The notes under the pieces are model-generated. The model was not told the DNA's origin and ran no database searches. It saw nothing but the letters and a program-made list of their open reading frames with translations. A stretch of 49,916 bases of DNA from a virus: the IMG/VR virus record IMGVR_UViG_3300042198_000175, positions 1-49,916 of that record; one strand, 5' to 3'. Position numbers and translations under genes: made by a program. The stretch's first letter is position 1, and every line of letters begins with the position of its first letter. Below are positions 1 to 8,236 of the stretch, piece by piece.

Positions 1-10
1 AAAAAATATT

Positions 11-589
11 TTAAGTACGTTCAATAATCTCATCTAAAGTTAATGCTGGCTGAAAGGAAATATTCAAAAGGGTAATTCCCGCCTCAAGCATCTCCCCAAA
101 AGCAGTTAAAATATTATTTTCGTATCTAAAAGACTGTGCTGGAGTTACATTAGCAATACTCCAAATATTGTATGGTAAAGTAATATCTCCTGACTGGTAT
201 AAAACAGAAGTTGAAGAGAGTAAGGGTTTAAGTGGTACAATCCAATTTTGCTTATCTAATGGAACAGAATTACCTTTTCTGTAATACTCTACTACATACC
301 TTCCTATCGGCAGAAATCTGTCAGAAGGAATTAACTCTAGACTTAATAACCCGTCTGCTGGTATGTTGACTATGAAAGGCTCCTTTAAGTAATAACTTAC
401 CCCTGGCCTATTGCTAACTGGTGGGGTGATTTTTAGGAAGTACTTAGAATAGTCTTTTAAGTCTTCGTCATCTGGGGAGAGGCGAAAGGGTTGGACAAAC
501 TGTGCACGAATAGGACTATAGACAAGAGGTAAGTCAGATGGAGAAAAGTAGTGCATGAGAGTGGAAGAGGAGCGGTGCTTCTTTTCCAC
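11..589 (-). CDS. Hypothetical protein, possible tail-fibre-type N-terminal domain
   Basis: This 192-residue protein lies just downstream of the large terminase in the same direction. The reading frame starts at a GTG (589) with an AGGA a few bases upstream. An in-frame ATG at codon 12 has no visible ribosome-binding site, so the GTG is preferred. There is no signal peptide or membrane segment. The middle has an alternating beta-strand pattern (a strand around PFIVNIPADG, then RYVVEYYRKG) of the kind seen in small beta-sandwich domains of phage fibre or adaptor proteins. That resemblance is only a fold-level impression. The stop lies 11 bases from the window edge, so what follows is unknown. 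A virion role is inferred from location; the gene is otherwise unrecognised. Confidence 0.6.
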   Translation of the reverse strand: MEKKHRSSSTLMHYFSPSDLPLVYSPIRAQFVQPFRLSPDDEDLKDYSKYFLKITPPVSNRPGVSYYLKEPFIVNIPADGLLSLELIPSDRFLPIGRYVVEYYRKGNSVPLDKQNWIVPLKPLLSSTSVLYQSGDITLPYNIWSIANVTPAQSFRYENNILTAFGEMLEAGITLLNISFQPALTLDEIIERT

Positions 590-645
590 TATCCTGGTTT
601 TTTATACCTTTACCAAATAACAAAGAGTTCGTTGTTTTAGATAAT

Positions 646-3600
646 TTAGGGTTCTATACTCCACGCCCCAGTAGAGTAATCGTCAGTTCTCCACCCTGAG
701 TAATTTTGTTTAACTAGAGCAATAGTACTACGAGAGTTATGTGAAAAGCCTAAGTCTGCCTCTAAATCTTTTGGTAGGTTTACCTTCTTACTACTATCGA
801 CTGCAACTGTATAAGTAGCATTAACTGTAGTAGAGGACATTAGGTTCCAAGTTACAGCAGTAACGGCATCAGCTAAGTCCTTGCTACCATCCTTTCTATG
901 GTCAATCTTTGTACTCTTCTTTAGCTGTATACCCAAAAGCTCATCTTTAAGAAGAGATGACCAGGGAGAGTCTTTAGGTAATTGTACTCTATCTTCATGT
1001 AAAAGCTTTCTAAAAAGATCGTAGATTTCAAGCTGCTTACTACGGGAGAAATTAATAGTACTAGCATTCAAACCATTTAGCTTAAGCCTTTGGATAGTCT
1101 CAGGATTGTAGTGGTCACTAGTAACCTTTGAGAGAGGACGCTGGTTATGAAGCTGGTAAATAACCTGGTACACATTACTAATACTAACCTGCTGCCCTAT
1201 CACAGGCTGCCAGGCTAAAAGACCATCAATTATTACTTTCCTTTCCTCACCGTCCCCCTCAGTATGTCCAAAGGCAATAGCATAAGCATCAGTTACAAAA
1301 GCTGGGTCAAGATGTGCATAAGTCTTTCCTGTAAAAGACTTTATACTTATTACCTTCAACCTTACTAACTGGTCATCATTACACTCGTCTGGAGTCACTT
1401 TAATCTGTGAATAACCAGTAAAAGCTCTGCTTACCTCTAGGTCATCAAAGAAAGAGTATATTTTGTTAAACCTAACTCCCTCAAACTCTAAAGCAGCTTT
1501 TCTTGGGTCTAAGTCGTACTCAGCCTTTATAATAGGATTATCTCTAGCAGCGTGTTTTGGATTTAAATCCCAAGACCTCAGCCTGTATCCTAGCCACCCA
1601 TTACTAGTTTTAGATAGTTGGTATAACCTTTGAATAGCATCTCCTTCCGCCCATGCAGAAGAAATGGCTATCCTTTTAGCGTCCTCACCAAAGGTTACAC
1701 CAGAAATACCTATATTAGACCAAAGAGTTAAAGCATTACTATCCTCAACTTCTGTCCCTTCTTCATCAAATCTAGCAACTTCGTCCATAGCCAACAGAAT
1801 AACTGAAGACCCTACTTGAGAAGCAGAACTAGAGTTACCACTGTAGATAAAAATTAACTTATCAGGGTAGCTTACTTCCTCAGCCCCTAAGATAATCTTC
1901 TTCTGATCTATTAATCTTTTAAGCTTTGGTATGTGTTCTAATAAAGCTTTAGCTTGCCCAAACATAGTTCTTTTAGTTTGAGTAGCTGTGGTCGCTATAC
2001 AATAAATAGCTATAGAAGAAGAAGTTGCAACCCCATAGTACTTCTGTGGGGACTTCATCATTGCTAGTCTATAAAACTCATAGGCTATCACAACTGATGA
2101 TACAAAAGTATTATGGCTAGTAAATCCATTAGCCGTGTAGCACTCATAACCAGGCACAGAGATATCTAAAGTATCTTCTACTGAGTAACTAACAGTTACT
2201 ATTTCATCAAAGAAGTAATCAGTCTCTACTAACTCTTCAAAGTGATTGACCCAGATGTCAGGTTGGCTAATCTGAGCAGAATTTTGTTTTATCCAGATTA
2301 AGAGAGCAGATAATTGATTTTTAGTAATCTTTCCATAGAAGTTAGGAGATAGTAAGCTATCACCTATTAGGTCATAGTACTGGATGACCAACCCTGGAGA
2401 ACAAGCTGCAAGTAGTCTAAGCAACCAATCTTGCTGATGGTAGACAACATCTGTAGAGTCTTCAACATCTTCTTTTTCTTTATCCCGGAGGGCTTCTCTC
2501 TCTATTTCAGTTATATATATCTCAATAGACCTCTGCTCTCTAACCTCTAACCAACTCTCACTTTCACTAACCTTTTTTCTATGAGTAATAATCCCTAAGT
2601 TAATAAAAACTATCTGTAGCTCCCTAGCTAACTTCTCAGAGCTTAAAACTATCTTTATCCCTTCCTCACTTTTATGAGCATTTATTTTACAAATGCCGTA
2701 AAGAAAAGATAAGACTACAGACTTAGGTGACTTTTTAACAACTGTAGGAACATGATCGTAGAACAGCCAACCAAATAATAACCAGGTTAATATCCTTAAC
2801 TCTTGATTACTAAATTTAGTAGACTTACCACTTAATAACCATTTAGCCAACAGCGTTACCCCTCCTTCTTTCCTACACCCTTTACGCCCCTTCCCTAAAA
2901 ATGGAGAAACTAAAGGTAAAAAGTATGTGTGGACTAAACCAAGAGCGTATGCTTGCTCCTCAAGTAAGAACTCTCCCTTTACTCTGTCTAACTCCACTAA
3001 ATCTTTTGACCATAAGTTAGCATTTCTCTCAATAGCTACTAACTCTCCTGGCTCTATCTTTCCTAACTCCTCCCACCTAATACAACCGTCAGAACCCAAA
3101 ACCTTTACCCTGTGATTAGATGTCCCAGCTATCTCATAACCATAACTAGAGCTTATCCTCTTTACAGGAACTACACCATTTAAGTACCTATAACCAGATC
3201 TAGCCCTCCCTCCACTAGGTACTGCAACGGTAGCTCTGAAAGGTACTATTCTCTCACTCCTATCAAAAACTAACTCACTAGCTTCTAGCAACCCATAATT
3301 AGTAAAGATTATTGTATCTAAGGTTACACACTTAGAACCTCTTCTACCACACTCCACGCAGAGAGATTGGTACTTAGTGCCTGGGACGTAATGCTTAGGA
3401 TCAATAGATGTACGGTCAAGCTGAAACCATGAGTCTAAGATCTCCTCATCTTCTTCCTCTAACTCTAACCCGTAAAACGTTTTTAAAAGTAAAAGCTGCC
3501 TTCTATGTAACTCACTTACACCCCAAGAATCAAAATCTACTTCCTTCTCTAAAAACTCTAATATGTCCCCTGCACAATCAGAATGCCCAAACTCAGTGTT

Positions 3601-3663
3601 GAGACTATCTACTAAATTTCCAAAAAAGTCTTCAATTTCTAGTCCACTGCCTTTAATAGCCAT
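646..3663 (-). CDS. terL: Terminase large subunit interrupted by an intein
   Basis: This is the DNA-packaging motor: an ATPase that pumps DNA through the portal plus a nuclease that cuts the concatemer. The 1005-residue precursor is too long for a TerL, but residues 112-518 form an intein. Removing it leaves about 598 residues, a normal size. The spliced Walker A reads GRRGSK joined to TF (residues 106-111 then 519-520), a deviant P-loop with S where G is usual. Walker B is ILLAMDE (622-628), followed by an SSA coupling-type motif at 668-670. RNase H-like nuclease acidic residues are plausible at D786 (HLDPAF), D850 (SDHYNP) and D932 (DLADAV). The start ATG overlaps the upstream stop by one base (TAATG), with GAGGAG upstream, so it is translationally coupled. 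Its place at the distal end of the tail operon is unusual. No small terminase was identified. Confidence 0.93.
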   Translation of the reverse strand: MAIKGSGLEIEDFFGNLVDSLNTEFGHSDCAGDILEFLEKEVDFDSWGVSELHRRQLLLLKTFYGLELEEEDEEILDSWFQLDRTSIDPKHYVPGTKYQSLCVECGRRGSKCVTLDTIIFTNYGLLEASELVFDRSERIVPFRATVAVPSGGRARSGYRYLNGVVPVKRISSSYGYEIAGTSNHRVKVLGSDGCIRWEELGKIEPGELVAIERNANLWSKDLVELDRVKGEFLLEEQAYALGLVHTYFLPLVSPFLGKGRKGCRKEGGVTLLAKWLLSGKSTKFSNQELRILTWLLFGWLFYDHVPTVVKKSPKSVVLSFLYGICKINAHKSEEGIKIVLSSEKLARELQIVFINLGIITHRKKVSESESWLEVREQRSIEIYITEIEREALRDKEKEDVEDSTDVVYHQQDWLLRLLAACSPGLVIQYYDLIGDSLLSPNFYGKITKNQLSALLIWIKQNSAQISQPDIWVNHFEELVETDYFFDEIVTVSYSVEDTLDISVPGYECYTANGFTSHNTFVSSVVIAYEFYRLAMMKSPQKYYGVATSSSIAIYCIATTATQTKRTMFGQAKALLEHIPKLKRLIDQKKIILGAEEVSYPDKLIFIYSGNSSSASQVGSSVILLAMDEVARFDEEGTEVEDSNALTLWSNIGISGVTFGEDAKRIAISSAWAEGDAIQRLYQLSKTSNGWLGYRLRSWDLNPKHAARDNPIIKAEYDLDPRKAALEFEGVRFNKIYSFFDDLEVSRAFTGYSQIKVTPDECNDDQLVRLKVISIKSFTGKTYAHLDPAFVTDAYAIAFGHTEGDGEERKVIIDGLLAWQPVIGQQVSISNVYQVIYQLHNQRPLSKVTSDHYNPETIQRLKLNGLNASTINFSRSKQLEIYDLFRKLLHEDRVQLPKDSPWSSLLKDELLGIQLKKSTKIDHRKDGSKDLADAVTAVTWNLMSSTTVNATYTVAVDSSKKVNLPKDLEADLGFSHNSRSTIALVKQNYSGWRTDDYSTGAWSIEP
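2110..3330 (-). other. Intein (407 aa) inside the TerL Walker A motif
   Basis: This is an in-frame protein-splicing element. It begins at C112 in a classic block A (CVTLDTIIFTNYG), has the block B TxxH motif as TSNH at 181-184, and ends in a block F/G stretch (DISVPGYECYTANG, then FTSHN) with penultimate His517 and terminal Asn518. The +1 extein residue is Thr519. The central part is large enough for a homing endonuclease and shows LAGLIDADG-like spacing: AYALGLVHTYFL at about 238-249 and FLYGICKIN at about 320-328. The catalytic acidic residues expected at the end of each motif are absent, so the endonuclease is probably inactive. All splicing residues are present, so splicing should be intact. 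The site, directly after the P-loop lysine, is typical for inteins, which favour ATPase active sites. Confidence 0.93.
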
Positions 3664-6065
3664 TAGTTAAAAAGCTCCTCTGGTTGTTCATAACTAGTTG
3701 TGCCACGCAGAATGATACCAATACCTACTGGGGCTACTAAGTCTAAAATACTAGTAAGGTGTAATGGTATACTACTAAAAGTTTCATACTCCTGTTTAGC
3801 CGTTAACAAGTTTAACGGTGACACTAGAGCATCTCCACTTTCAACACAGTCAGTGGACTCTGCCACCTCACAAAGTATTCCAGGAACAGGTCTTTCATTT
3901 AACTCTTTCTTAGCTTTTGTTAGAAATACTTTCTTGCCCTTTACCCTCTCAGTGATTTCCTTCTCCCAAAAAATAAAGTTAGAGTACCTTTCATCAGAAA
4001 GAGTAGTTAGCCTAGTCGTAATAACGCTATCTTCATTTTCAATAATACTTAAATCAAAAATATCATTTTGAACATTTTCTGAAATAGTTATATCAAAAAT
4101 GAGTGTTAACTTTTCACTAACACTTAAACCCTCATTTACTATAGTATTTAACAGAAATCTCTTATCAAACTCAGACAGGTCTTGTGAAATAGGTAAGAAT
4201 GACTCAACTAACTTCTGTAAAATAAAACCACTACTCTGAAGCAGCGGTAGCTTAAGTAAAGATAACCTTAAAGCAAAAATAAAATAAGACCTTGCATAGC
4301 TGTAAAGTACAGAACCGATAACAGTTGAACGGTCTAGCTCCTTCTCCTCACCAACCCAATACTGACCTGCAGGCATCATCCTTGCTAGTTCATACCAAGC
4401 AAAAGTACAGACAGCATCTGCTGTTAAAGCAAAAGTTTCAAAAACCTGCCCAGTGACTAGGCTACCTTCCCACTCAACTATTGCGTATGGAGCTAACTCT
4501 GATAAATGTAACTCTGTCCAACCCTGAAACCCTAAATGGTCTCTAACCATTGAGATATTTGGCTCAAAAAACTCAGGTATTCTATAGTCCTGGTCAACTC
4601 CAGATACAATCCGACTAGATCGAGGAAGTAAACCTTTTTTGATAGCAGTGCTTAAAGCACCCACTAACCAATCCTCTTCTCTTTCTCCCCGGGAGGCTAC
4701 CTCCTCCTCTAAATAAATAATACTTCTACTTCTACTAACAGATTCTCTTAACCTAACTTCTGTATACTCCTGTATTGCATCCTCTAAATACTCAGGGTCA
4801 AACTCCGCTAACCAAAGAGTCCTCCACCCATAGATCTGCTCTTCCTCATCCACGAAAAACTTTACGTCAGTAATACTCTTTCTTACCACAGGCTCTATTG
4901 CCACCAACATCCTGGCAGCTTTTTCATGAATTAGGCTATTATACTCAAGACTAAGTAAAGCATTAAAAAATAAACTACTAATAAAAGTAGCTGAAGCTGA
5001 TAAACTTTCATATTGGTAGTACCCATCCTCTACAATCTCAGCACACCATCCTGAATCCCTACTCACAGCCCCTGCACAGCTGTAGGCTAAAACAAGAGCA
5101 GCTTTTATACCATTTTTGTAAGTAGTCTTAAGTTCTGTACTAAACCCCTTGAGTTTAGTTAAATAATGTAAAGCCTTAGTCAGGGCGTACCCAAGAAAAG
5201 CATTATTTAAGATGTTAACCTGCGTGTCTGGGTCTTCATCAAGGTTTAGTTCAACTATGTCACTGTTACTTAGACCGTAATAATCTAATCCCTCTTTAAT
5301 TTGTAACTCCTCCTCAGAAACAAAGGAAGACCGATACTCTCCACTCCAGTCGCCTCTTTGAAAAGTACTCTGATTGATGTTATCTACGAATAACTGACCA
5401 GTTCTCTTAACTAGAGCTATTACCTCTACAACCTGAGAGTAACAAAGTAGAGCCGCCGCCCCTCCTACCTTGTCAGCATAAGCAACAGATAATAGTAATC
5501 CCCAAGCAATAGAGCGTAAACTCTTACTAGCAGAGGCTAAATCTTTTACAGCAGATACCCCCTTAGCAAAGTTAGGTATACTAAACCTCTTCACCTCCGC
5601 CCCTTCTTCTTCTTCTTCTCCTTCTTTTAAAGCAAAGGTTAAGAACTCATTAGGAAGGTTTACTACCACTTGCGGCTTTGACCACCACTTACTCTCTCTT
5701 CTTAAACCCTTTAGCACAGAAGAGTAACTTTCAGAGAAGTTTACAACCCTCGTCTCCGACCCATCCTCCTCTTTTTCTACCTCATAACTACTAATCTCTA
5801 ACCTCTCAGATAAACGTAAATCACCACTAAGCAAAACTGGATGCGATAGCTTCACTTGACTGTTAAATCTAACAGCCTTTATCTCAAAAGGCTTATTAGT
5901 ATTCTTCCTCTTTACGACAATACTCCTGTGATCAACACGATTACTAGTGCTAAAAGAGTTAACACTTAACTCAAAATCTAAACCATTTACTGAATGAGTC
6001 GAATTGAAAATAGGGTCTTGTGCTGTAAACCAATTTAGTAAATACCCACTACTCATTACCACCAC
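3663..6065 (-). CDS. Unrecognised 800-aa protein between baseplate J and TerL
   Basis: This large protein lies downstream of the J-like gene and is coupled to terL by a one-base overlap. In Mu- and P2-like phages the slot after J holds the tail protein I, which is far smaller, so no equivalence is claimed. The N-terminal third looks beta-rich. A run of helix-like, partly hydrophobic segments follows (for example LLLSVAYADKVGGAAALLCY around residues 190-210), with several acidic clusters such as EEEEEGAEV near residue 150. I see no signal peptide, no coiled coil long enough for a tape measure and no enzyme motif. Context suggests a baseplate or other tail component. The function is unknown. 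Confidence 0.7.
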   Translation of the reverse strand: MVVMSSGYLLNWFTAQDPIFNSTHSVNGLDFELSVNSFSTSNRVDHRSIVVKRKNTNKPFEIKAVRFNSQVKLSHPVLLSGDLRLSERLEISSYEVEKEEDGSETRVVNFSESYSSVLKGLRRESKWWSKPQVVVNLPNEFLTFALKEGEEEEEGAEVKRFSIPNFAKGVSAVKDLASASKSLRSIAWGLLLSVAYADKVGGAAALLCYSQVVEVIALVKRTGQLFVDNINQSTFQRGDWSGEYRSSFVSEEELQIKEGLDYYGLSNSDIVELNLDEDPDTQVNILNNAFLGYALTKALHYLTKLKGFSTELKTTYKNGIKAALVLAYSCAGAVSRDSGWCAEIVEDGYYQYESLSASATFISSLFFNALLSLEYNSLIHEKAARMLVAIEPVVRKSITDVKFFVDEEEQIYGWRTLWLAEFDPEYLEDAIQEYTEVRLRESVSRSRSIIYLEEEVASRGEREEDWLVGALSTAIKKGLLPRSSRIVSGVDQDYRIPEFFEPNISMVRDHLGFQGWTELHLSELAPYAIVEWEGSLVTGQVFETFALTADAVCTFAWYELARMMPAGQYWVGEEKELDRSTVIGSVLYSYARSYFIFALRLSLLKLPLLQSSGFILQKLVESFLPISQDLSEFDKRFLLNTIVNEGLSVSEKLTLIFDITISENVQNDIFDLSIIENEDSVITTRLTTLSDERYSNFIFWEKEITERVKGKKVFLTKAKKELNERPVPGILCEVAESTDCVESGDALVSPLNLLTAKQEYETFSSIPLHLTSILDLVAPVGIGIILRGTTSYEQPEELFN

Positions 6066-6109
6066 CTAAACTAAAACTAACCTAATAGATAAAACTTGCT
6101 AAACAATTT

Positions 6110-7186
6110 TTAGATTGAAGGATAAGATACATGAGTAGATGACAGTACCAAAGCTTCATCTAATGCAGGAACTTGATCCTCTGTGGGAGACAGAAGTGTA
6201 GCTCTCTGGACAAAAGGACTTACAGCTTGTAAAAGGGTATTTTTTGTTAACCTCTCCCCTAAGTCTAATGAGTTGACTAACCTCTGATAAACTGAAGATA
6301 TCTGATTATTAAGAGATGTAAGATTATTAGCAGAAGAATTAAATGGCAATACTTTCAAAGAAATATCAAAAGTTTTTATCTTAAATTCTGAAACCACTAC
6401 AATAATACCTGCTGGTACTACAGCCTGTATCCTCTCCTGCAGACCCCTTCTCTCATCATCAGAAAAAAGGAAAAGAGTGTTGACCCAAACTTCAACTATT
6501 CCACCCACCCTAGTCTTAACAAAAGACCTGGTTACATTCTCCTCCTGCTGTAACATACTTCTTATAACAGCAGTAGAAGCTGGTAACCTTGTTAGTAACA
6601 TATTAGTAAGTAAACGATCTCTAAAAGAAAAGTCAGGCTCTGCCCCCCGACCACCAGCAAGACTACCAGCTAATTCTCCAGTTGGTAATCTAACACTCCC
6701 TACACTTACTACCAAAAAAGGAAACTGCTCACAGTACAACCTTGTGCCTGCAGGTAGGTTGTACTCACTCCCAGCAGTAGTAGCCTGTATCTTTACAGTT
6801 GTAGCAACAAACTCTACTAAACTTTCTGCCTCTTCTGTGTAAAACTGTAAGCCAGTATCTAACTCAGTTAGGATAGTCCTAGCTGGTAAATTTAAAAATG
6901 CAGAAACAGGTTCAATAATTACACTACCTGTAGCTGTAGTAGCTGCAGTCCTAGTAGCAAGCCCGGCCACCGCTTCATCTAAATCCTCCCCGCTAGCCAT
7001 TAAAATATTATTCTTTCTAAGAGAAAAATTAATATCTGCCTCTAACCTAGAGATAACAGAAGCATTTGCTCTAGCTAATACATACAAAGGTGACGACTTA
7101 GTAGTGTTCAACTCCTCTTGAGTCAAGCCTACCATACTAGAGTAAAAATCTAACTCTATCTCCTCAATAAATCTCTCTTCAAACAT
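6110..7186 (-). CDS. Baseplate J-like protein (Mu gp47 / P2 gpJ / T4 gp6 family)
   Basis: This is a structural component of the baseplate wedge in contractile tails. The 358-residue length fits the family. The typical layout is visible: an N-terminal helical part, a GEDLDEAVAGLATRT segment (66-80) resembling the conserved region that precedes the beta-rich middle, an LPARTILTELDTGLQFYTEE-type strand (100-119), then the diagnostic AGSEYNLPAGTRL stretch (138-150), which matches the family pattern of A..G...N.P.GT. FRDRLLTNML and a C-terminal helical region follow. It sits directly after the gp25-like gene, the order seen in Mu 46-47, P2 W-J and T4 25-6. This is among the most secure functional calls in the tail module. 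Confidence 0.85.
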   Translation of the reverse strand: MFEERFIEEIELDFYSSMVGLTQEELNTTKSSPLYVLARANASVISRLEADINFSLRKNNILMASGEDLDEAVAGLATRTAATTATGSVIIEPVSAFLNLPARTILTELDTGLQFYTEEAESLVEFVATTVKIQATTAGSEYNLPAGTRLYCEQFPFLVVSVGSVRLPTGELAGSLAGGRGAEPDFSFRDRLLTNMLLTRLPASTAVIRSMLQQEENVTRSFVKTRVGGIVEVWVNTLFLFSDDERRGLQERIQAVVPAGIIVVVSEFKIKTFDISLKVLPFNSSANNLTSLNNQISSVYQRLVNSLDLGERLTKNTLLQAVSPFVQRATLLSPTEDQVPALDEALVLSSTHVSYPSI

Positions 7187-7209
7187 CTACTAACCCCAGA
7201 CTTATTTTT

Positions 7210-7575
7210 TTACACTACACTTTCAAACATTACATCAGTAGTATCCTCTTGACCTTCTGCACCTTTGAACACAACTGTTATAGAACTGTCACTCGCATCG
7301 ATTGCAATAACCTCTAACTTCTCTCCACGCAAAGACTTAATAGTTTCTGCCTCTAAATCTGCATCTAAATCAGTACCCTCAGGAAAAGATAGATAATTAC
7401 TTAAGTCACTACCGTAATCTAAATCTTTAACTATAGCCTGTCCCTTTTCGTAAACTAGTCTTGCAAAACCAATAGGAGTAATAGAAAGTCTTCTACGAAT
7501 GTAATCATGGTAAATTCTAGGTGGTCGTCTCCACTCTAAAACTAAATCCCCCTGCTCAAAACTTAGATCAATCAT
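7210..7575 (-). CDS. gp25/GPW-like baseplate wedge protein (candidate)
   Basis: This 121-residue protein sits immediately upstream of the J-like gene, exactly where contractile-tail phages encode their gp25/W/gp46 wedge protein. The central segment, RRRLSITPIGFARLVYEKG (28-46) followed by LDYGSDLSNYL, echoes the family pattern of a short helix, a TxxGxR-type turn and YGSxLxxxL. The size is right. The C-terminal third is beta-rich and acidic, as expected for the domain that packs against the J protein. The motif match is partial and the gene order carries much of the weight. An alternative is a Mu gp46-type protein, which is related in position and role. Confidence 0.6.
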   Translation of the reverse strand: MIDLSFEQGDLVLEWRRPPRIYHDYIRRRLSITPIGFARLVYEKGQAIVKDLDYGSDLSNYLSFPEGTDLDADLEAETIKSLRGEKLEVIAIDASDSSITVVFKGAEGQEDTTDVMFESVV

Positions 7576-7582
7576 ACGTTAA

Positions 7583-8236
7583 TTACCTTTGTAAGGTTAA
7601 TTCTTCTAACTCCCTGCCCCCAATGTAGACTCTCTCTTCTATCACTTCCCAGCTTTTTGTACCAAAGCTAACTATCTCTTTTGTTCTTTCATTAAACTGA
7701 CTAATAAAGATTGTGTAGCCCCCCGCGCCCCAAGTACCACTACCATTAAATAAAACCTCAGACTTATTCTGTAAATCATTTCCAATCACTATCAACTCAT
7801 TATTATAGTAAAGTGACCATCCTAAAAACCCCTCTCTGCATGGAGTTGGTAACTTACACTTAATAAATAACTTCCCGCCTTTAGTAAACCCCTCTTTTAT
7901 CCTTACCTTCTCTTTTGCTTTTTTTCCTATTAAAAGAACCTCACCCTTTTGGTTTAACTTTACACTATGACCCTCACCCCAAATCCTTACAATTCCTGTC
8001 TTAGTATTTGCATCAAAAAGCTCAACTAAACCTTTAACTCCACCAAAAAGAATAATCTGCCCAGCAAATAAAGATGTCTGTCTATTAGTAAGATTTACTT
8101 CTACTCGAGAGAAAGGCAAATCTTTCTCCGGCTTTAGTAAATTGATTACTACTACCTCAGTTCTCAGAAGTAGTTCATCATTACCCTTTAACCTTTCCTT
8201 CTCAATCTGATAATTAGCCGTATCAAAAATACTCAT
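7583..8236 (-). CDS. Unrecognised beta-rich baseplate-region protein
   Basis: This 217-residue protein overlaps the stop of the upstream 630-aa gene by four bases (ATGA), so the two are translationally coupled and probably used in similar amounts. The sequence is dominated by short hydrophobic strands and glycines (for example QIILFGGVKGLVELFD and LFNGSGTWGAGGYTIF), consistent with an all-beta fold. I see no enzyme motif, signal peptide or membrane segment. Being between the spike-like protein and the gp25-like protein, it probably belongs to the central baseplate. The function is not recognised. Confidence 0.65.
   Translation of the reverse strand: MSIFDTANYQIEKERLKGNDELLLRTEVVVINLLKPEKDLPFSRVEVNLTNRQTSLFAGQIILFGGVKGLVELFDANTKTGIVRIWGEGHSVKLNQKGEVLLIGKKAKEKVRIKEGFTKGGKLFIKCKLPTPCREGFLGWSLYYNNELIVIGNDLQNKSEVLFNGSGTWGAGGYTIFISQFNERTKEIVSFGTKSWEVIEERVYIGGRELEELTLQR

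Noticed and set aside
646-3663. TerL as a fusion or disrupted pseudogene because of its 1005-aa length
   Set aside because: The extra 407 residues have complete intein splicing motifs and exact extein junctions, and the frame is open throughout.
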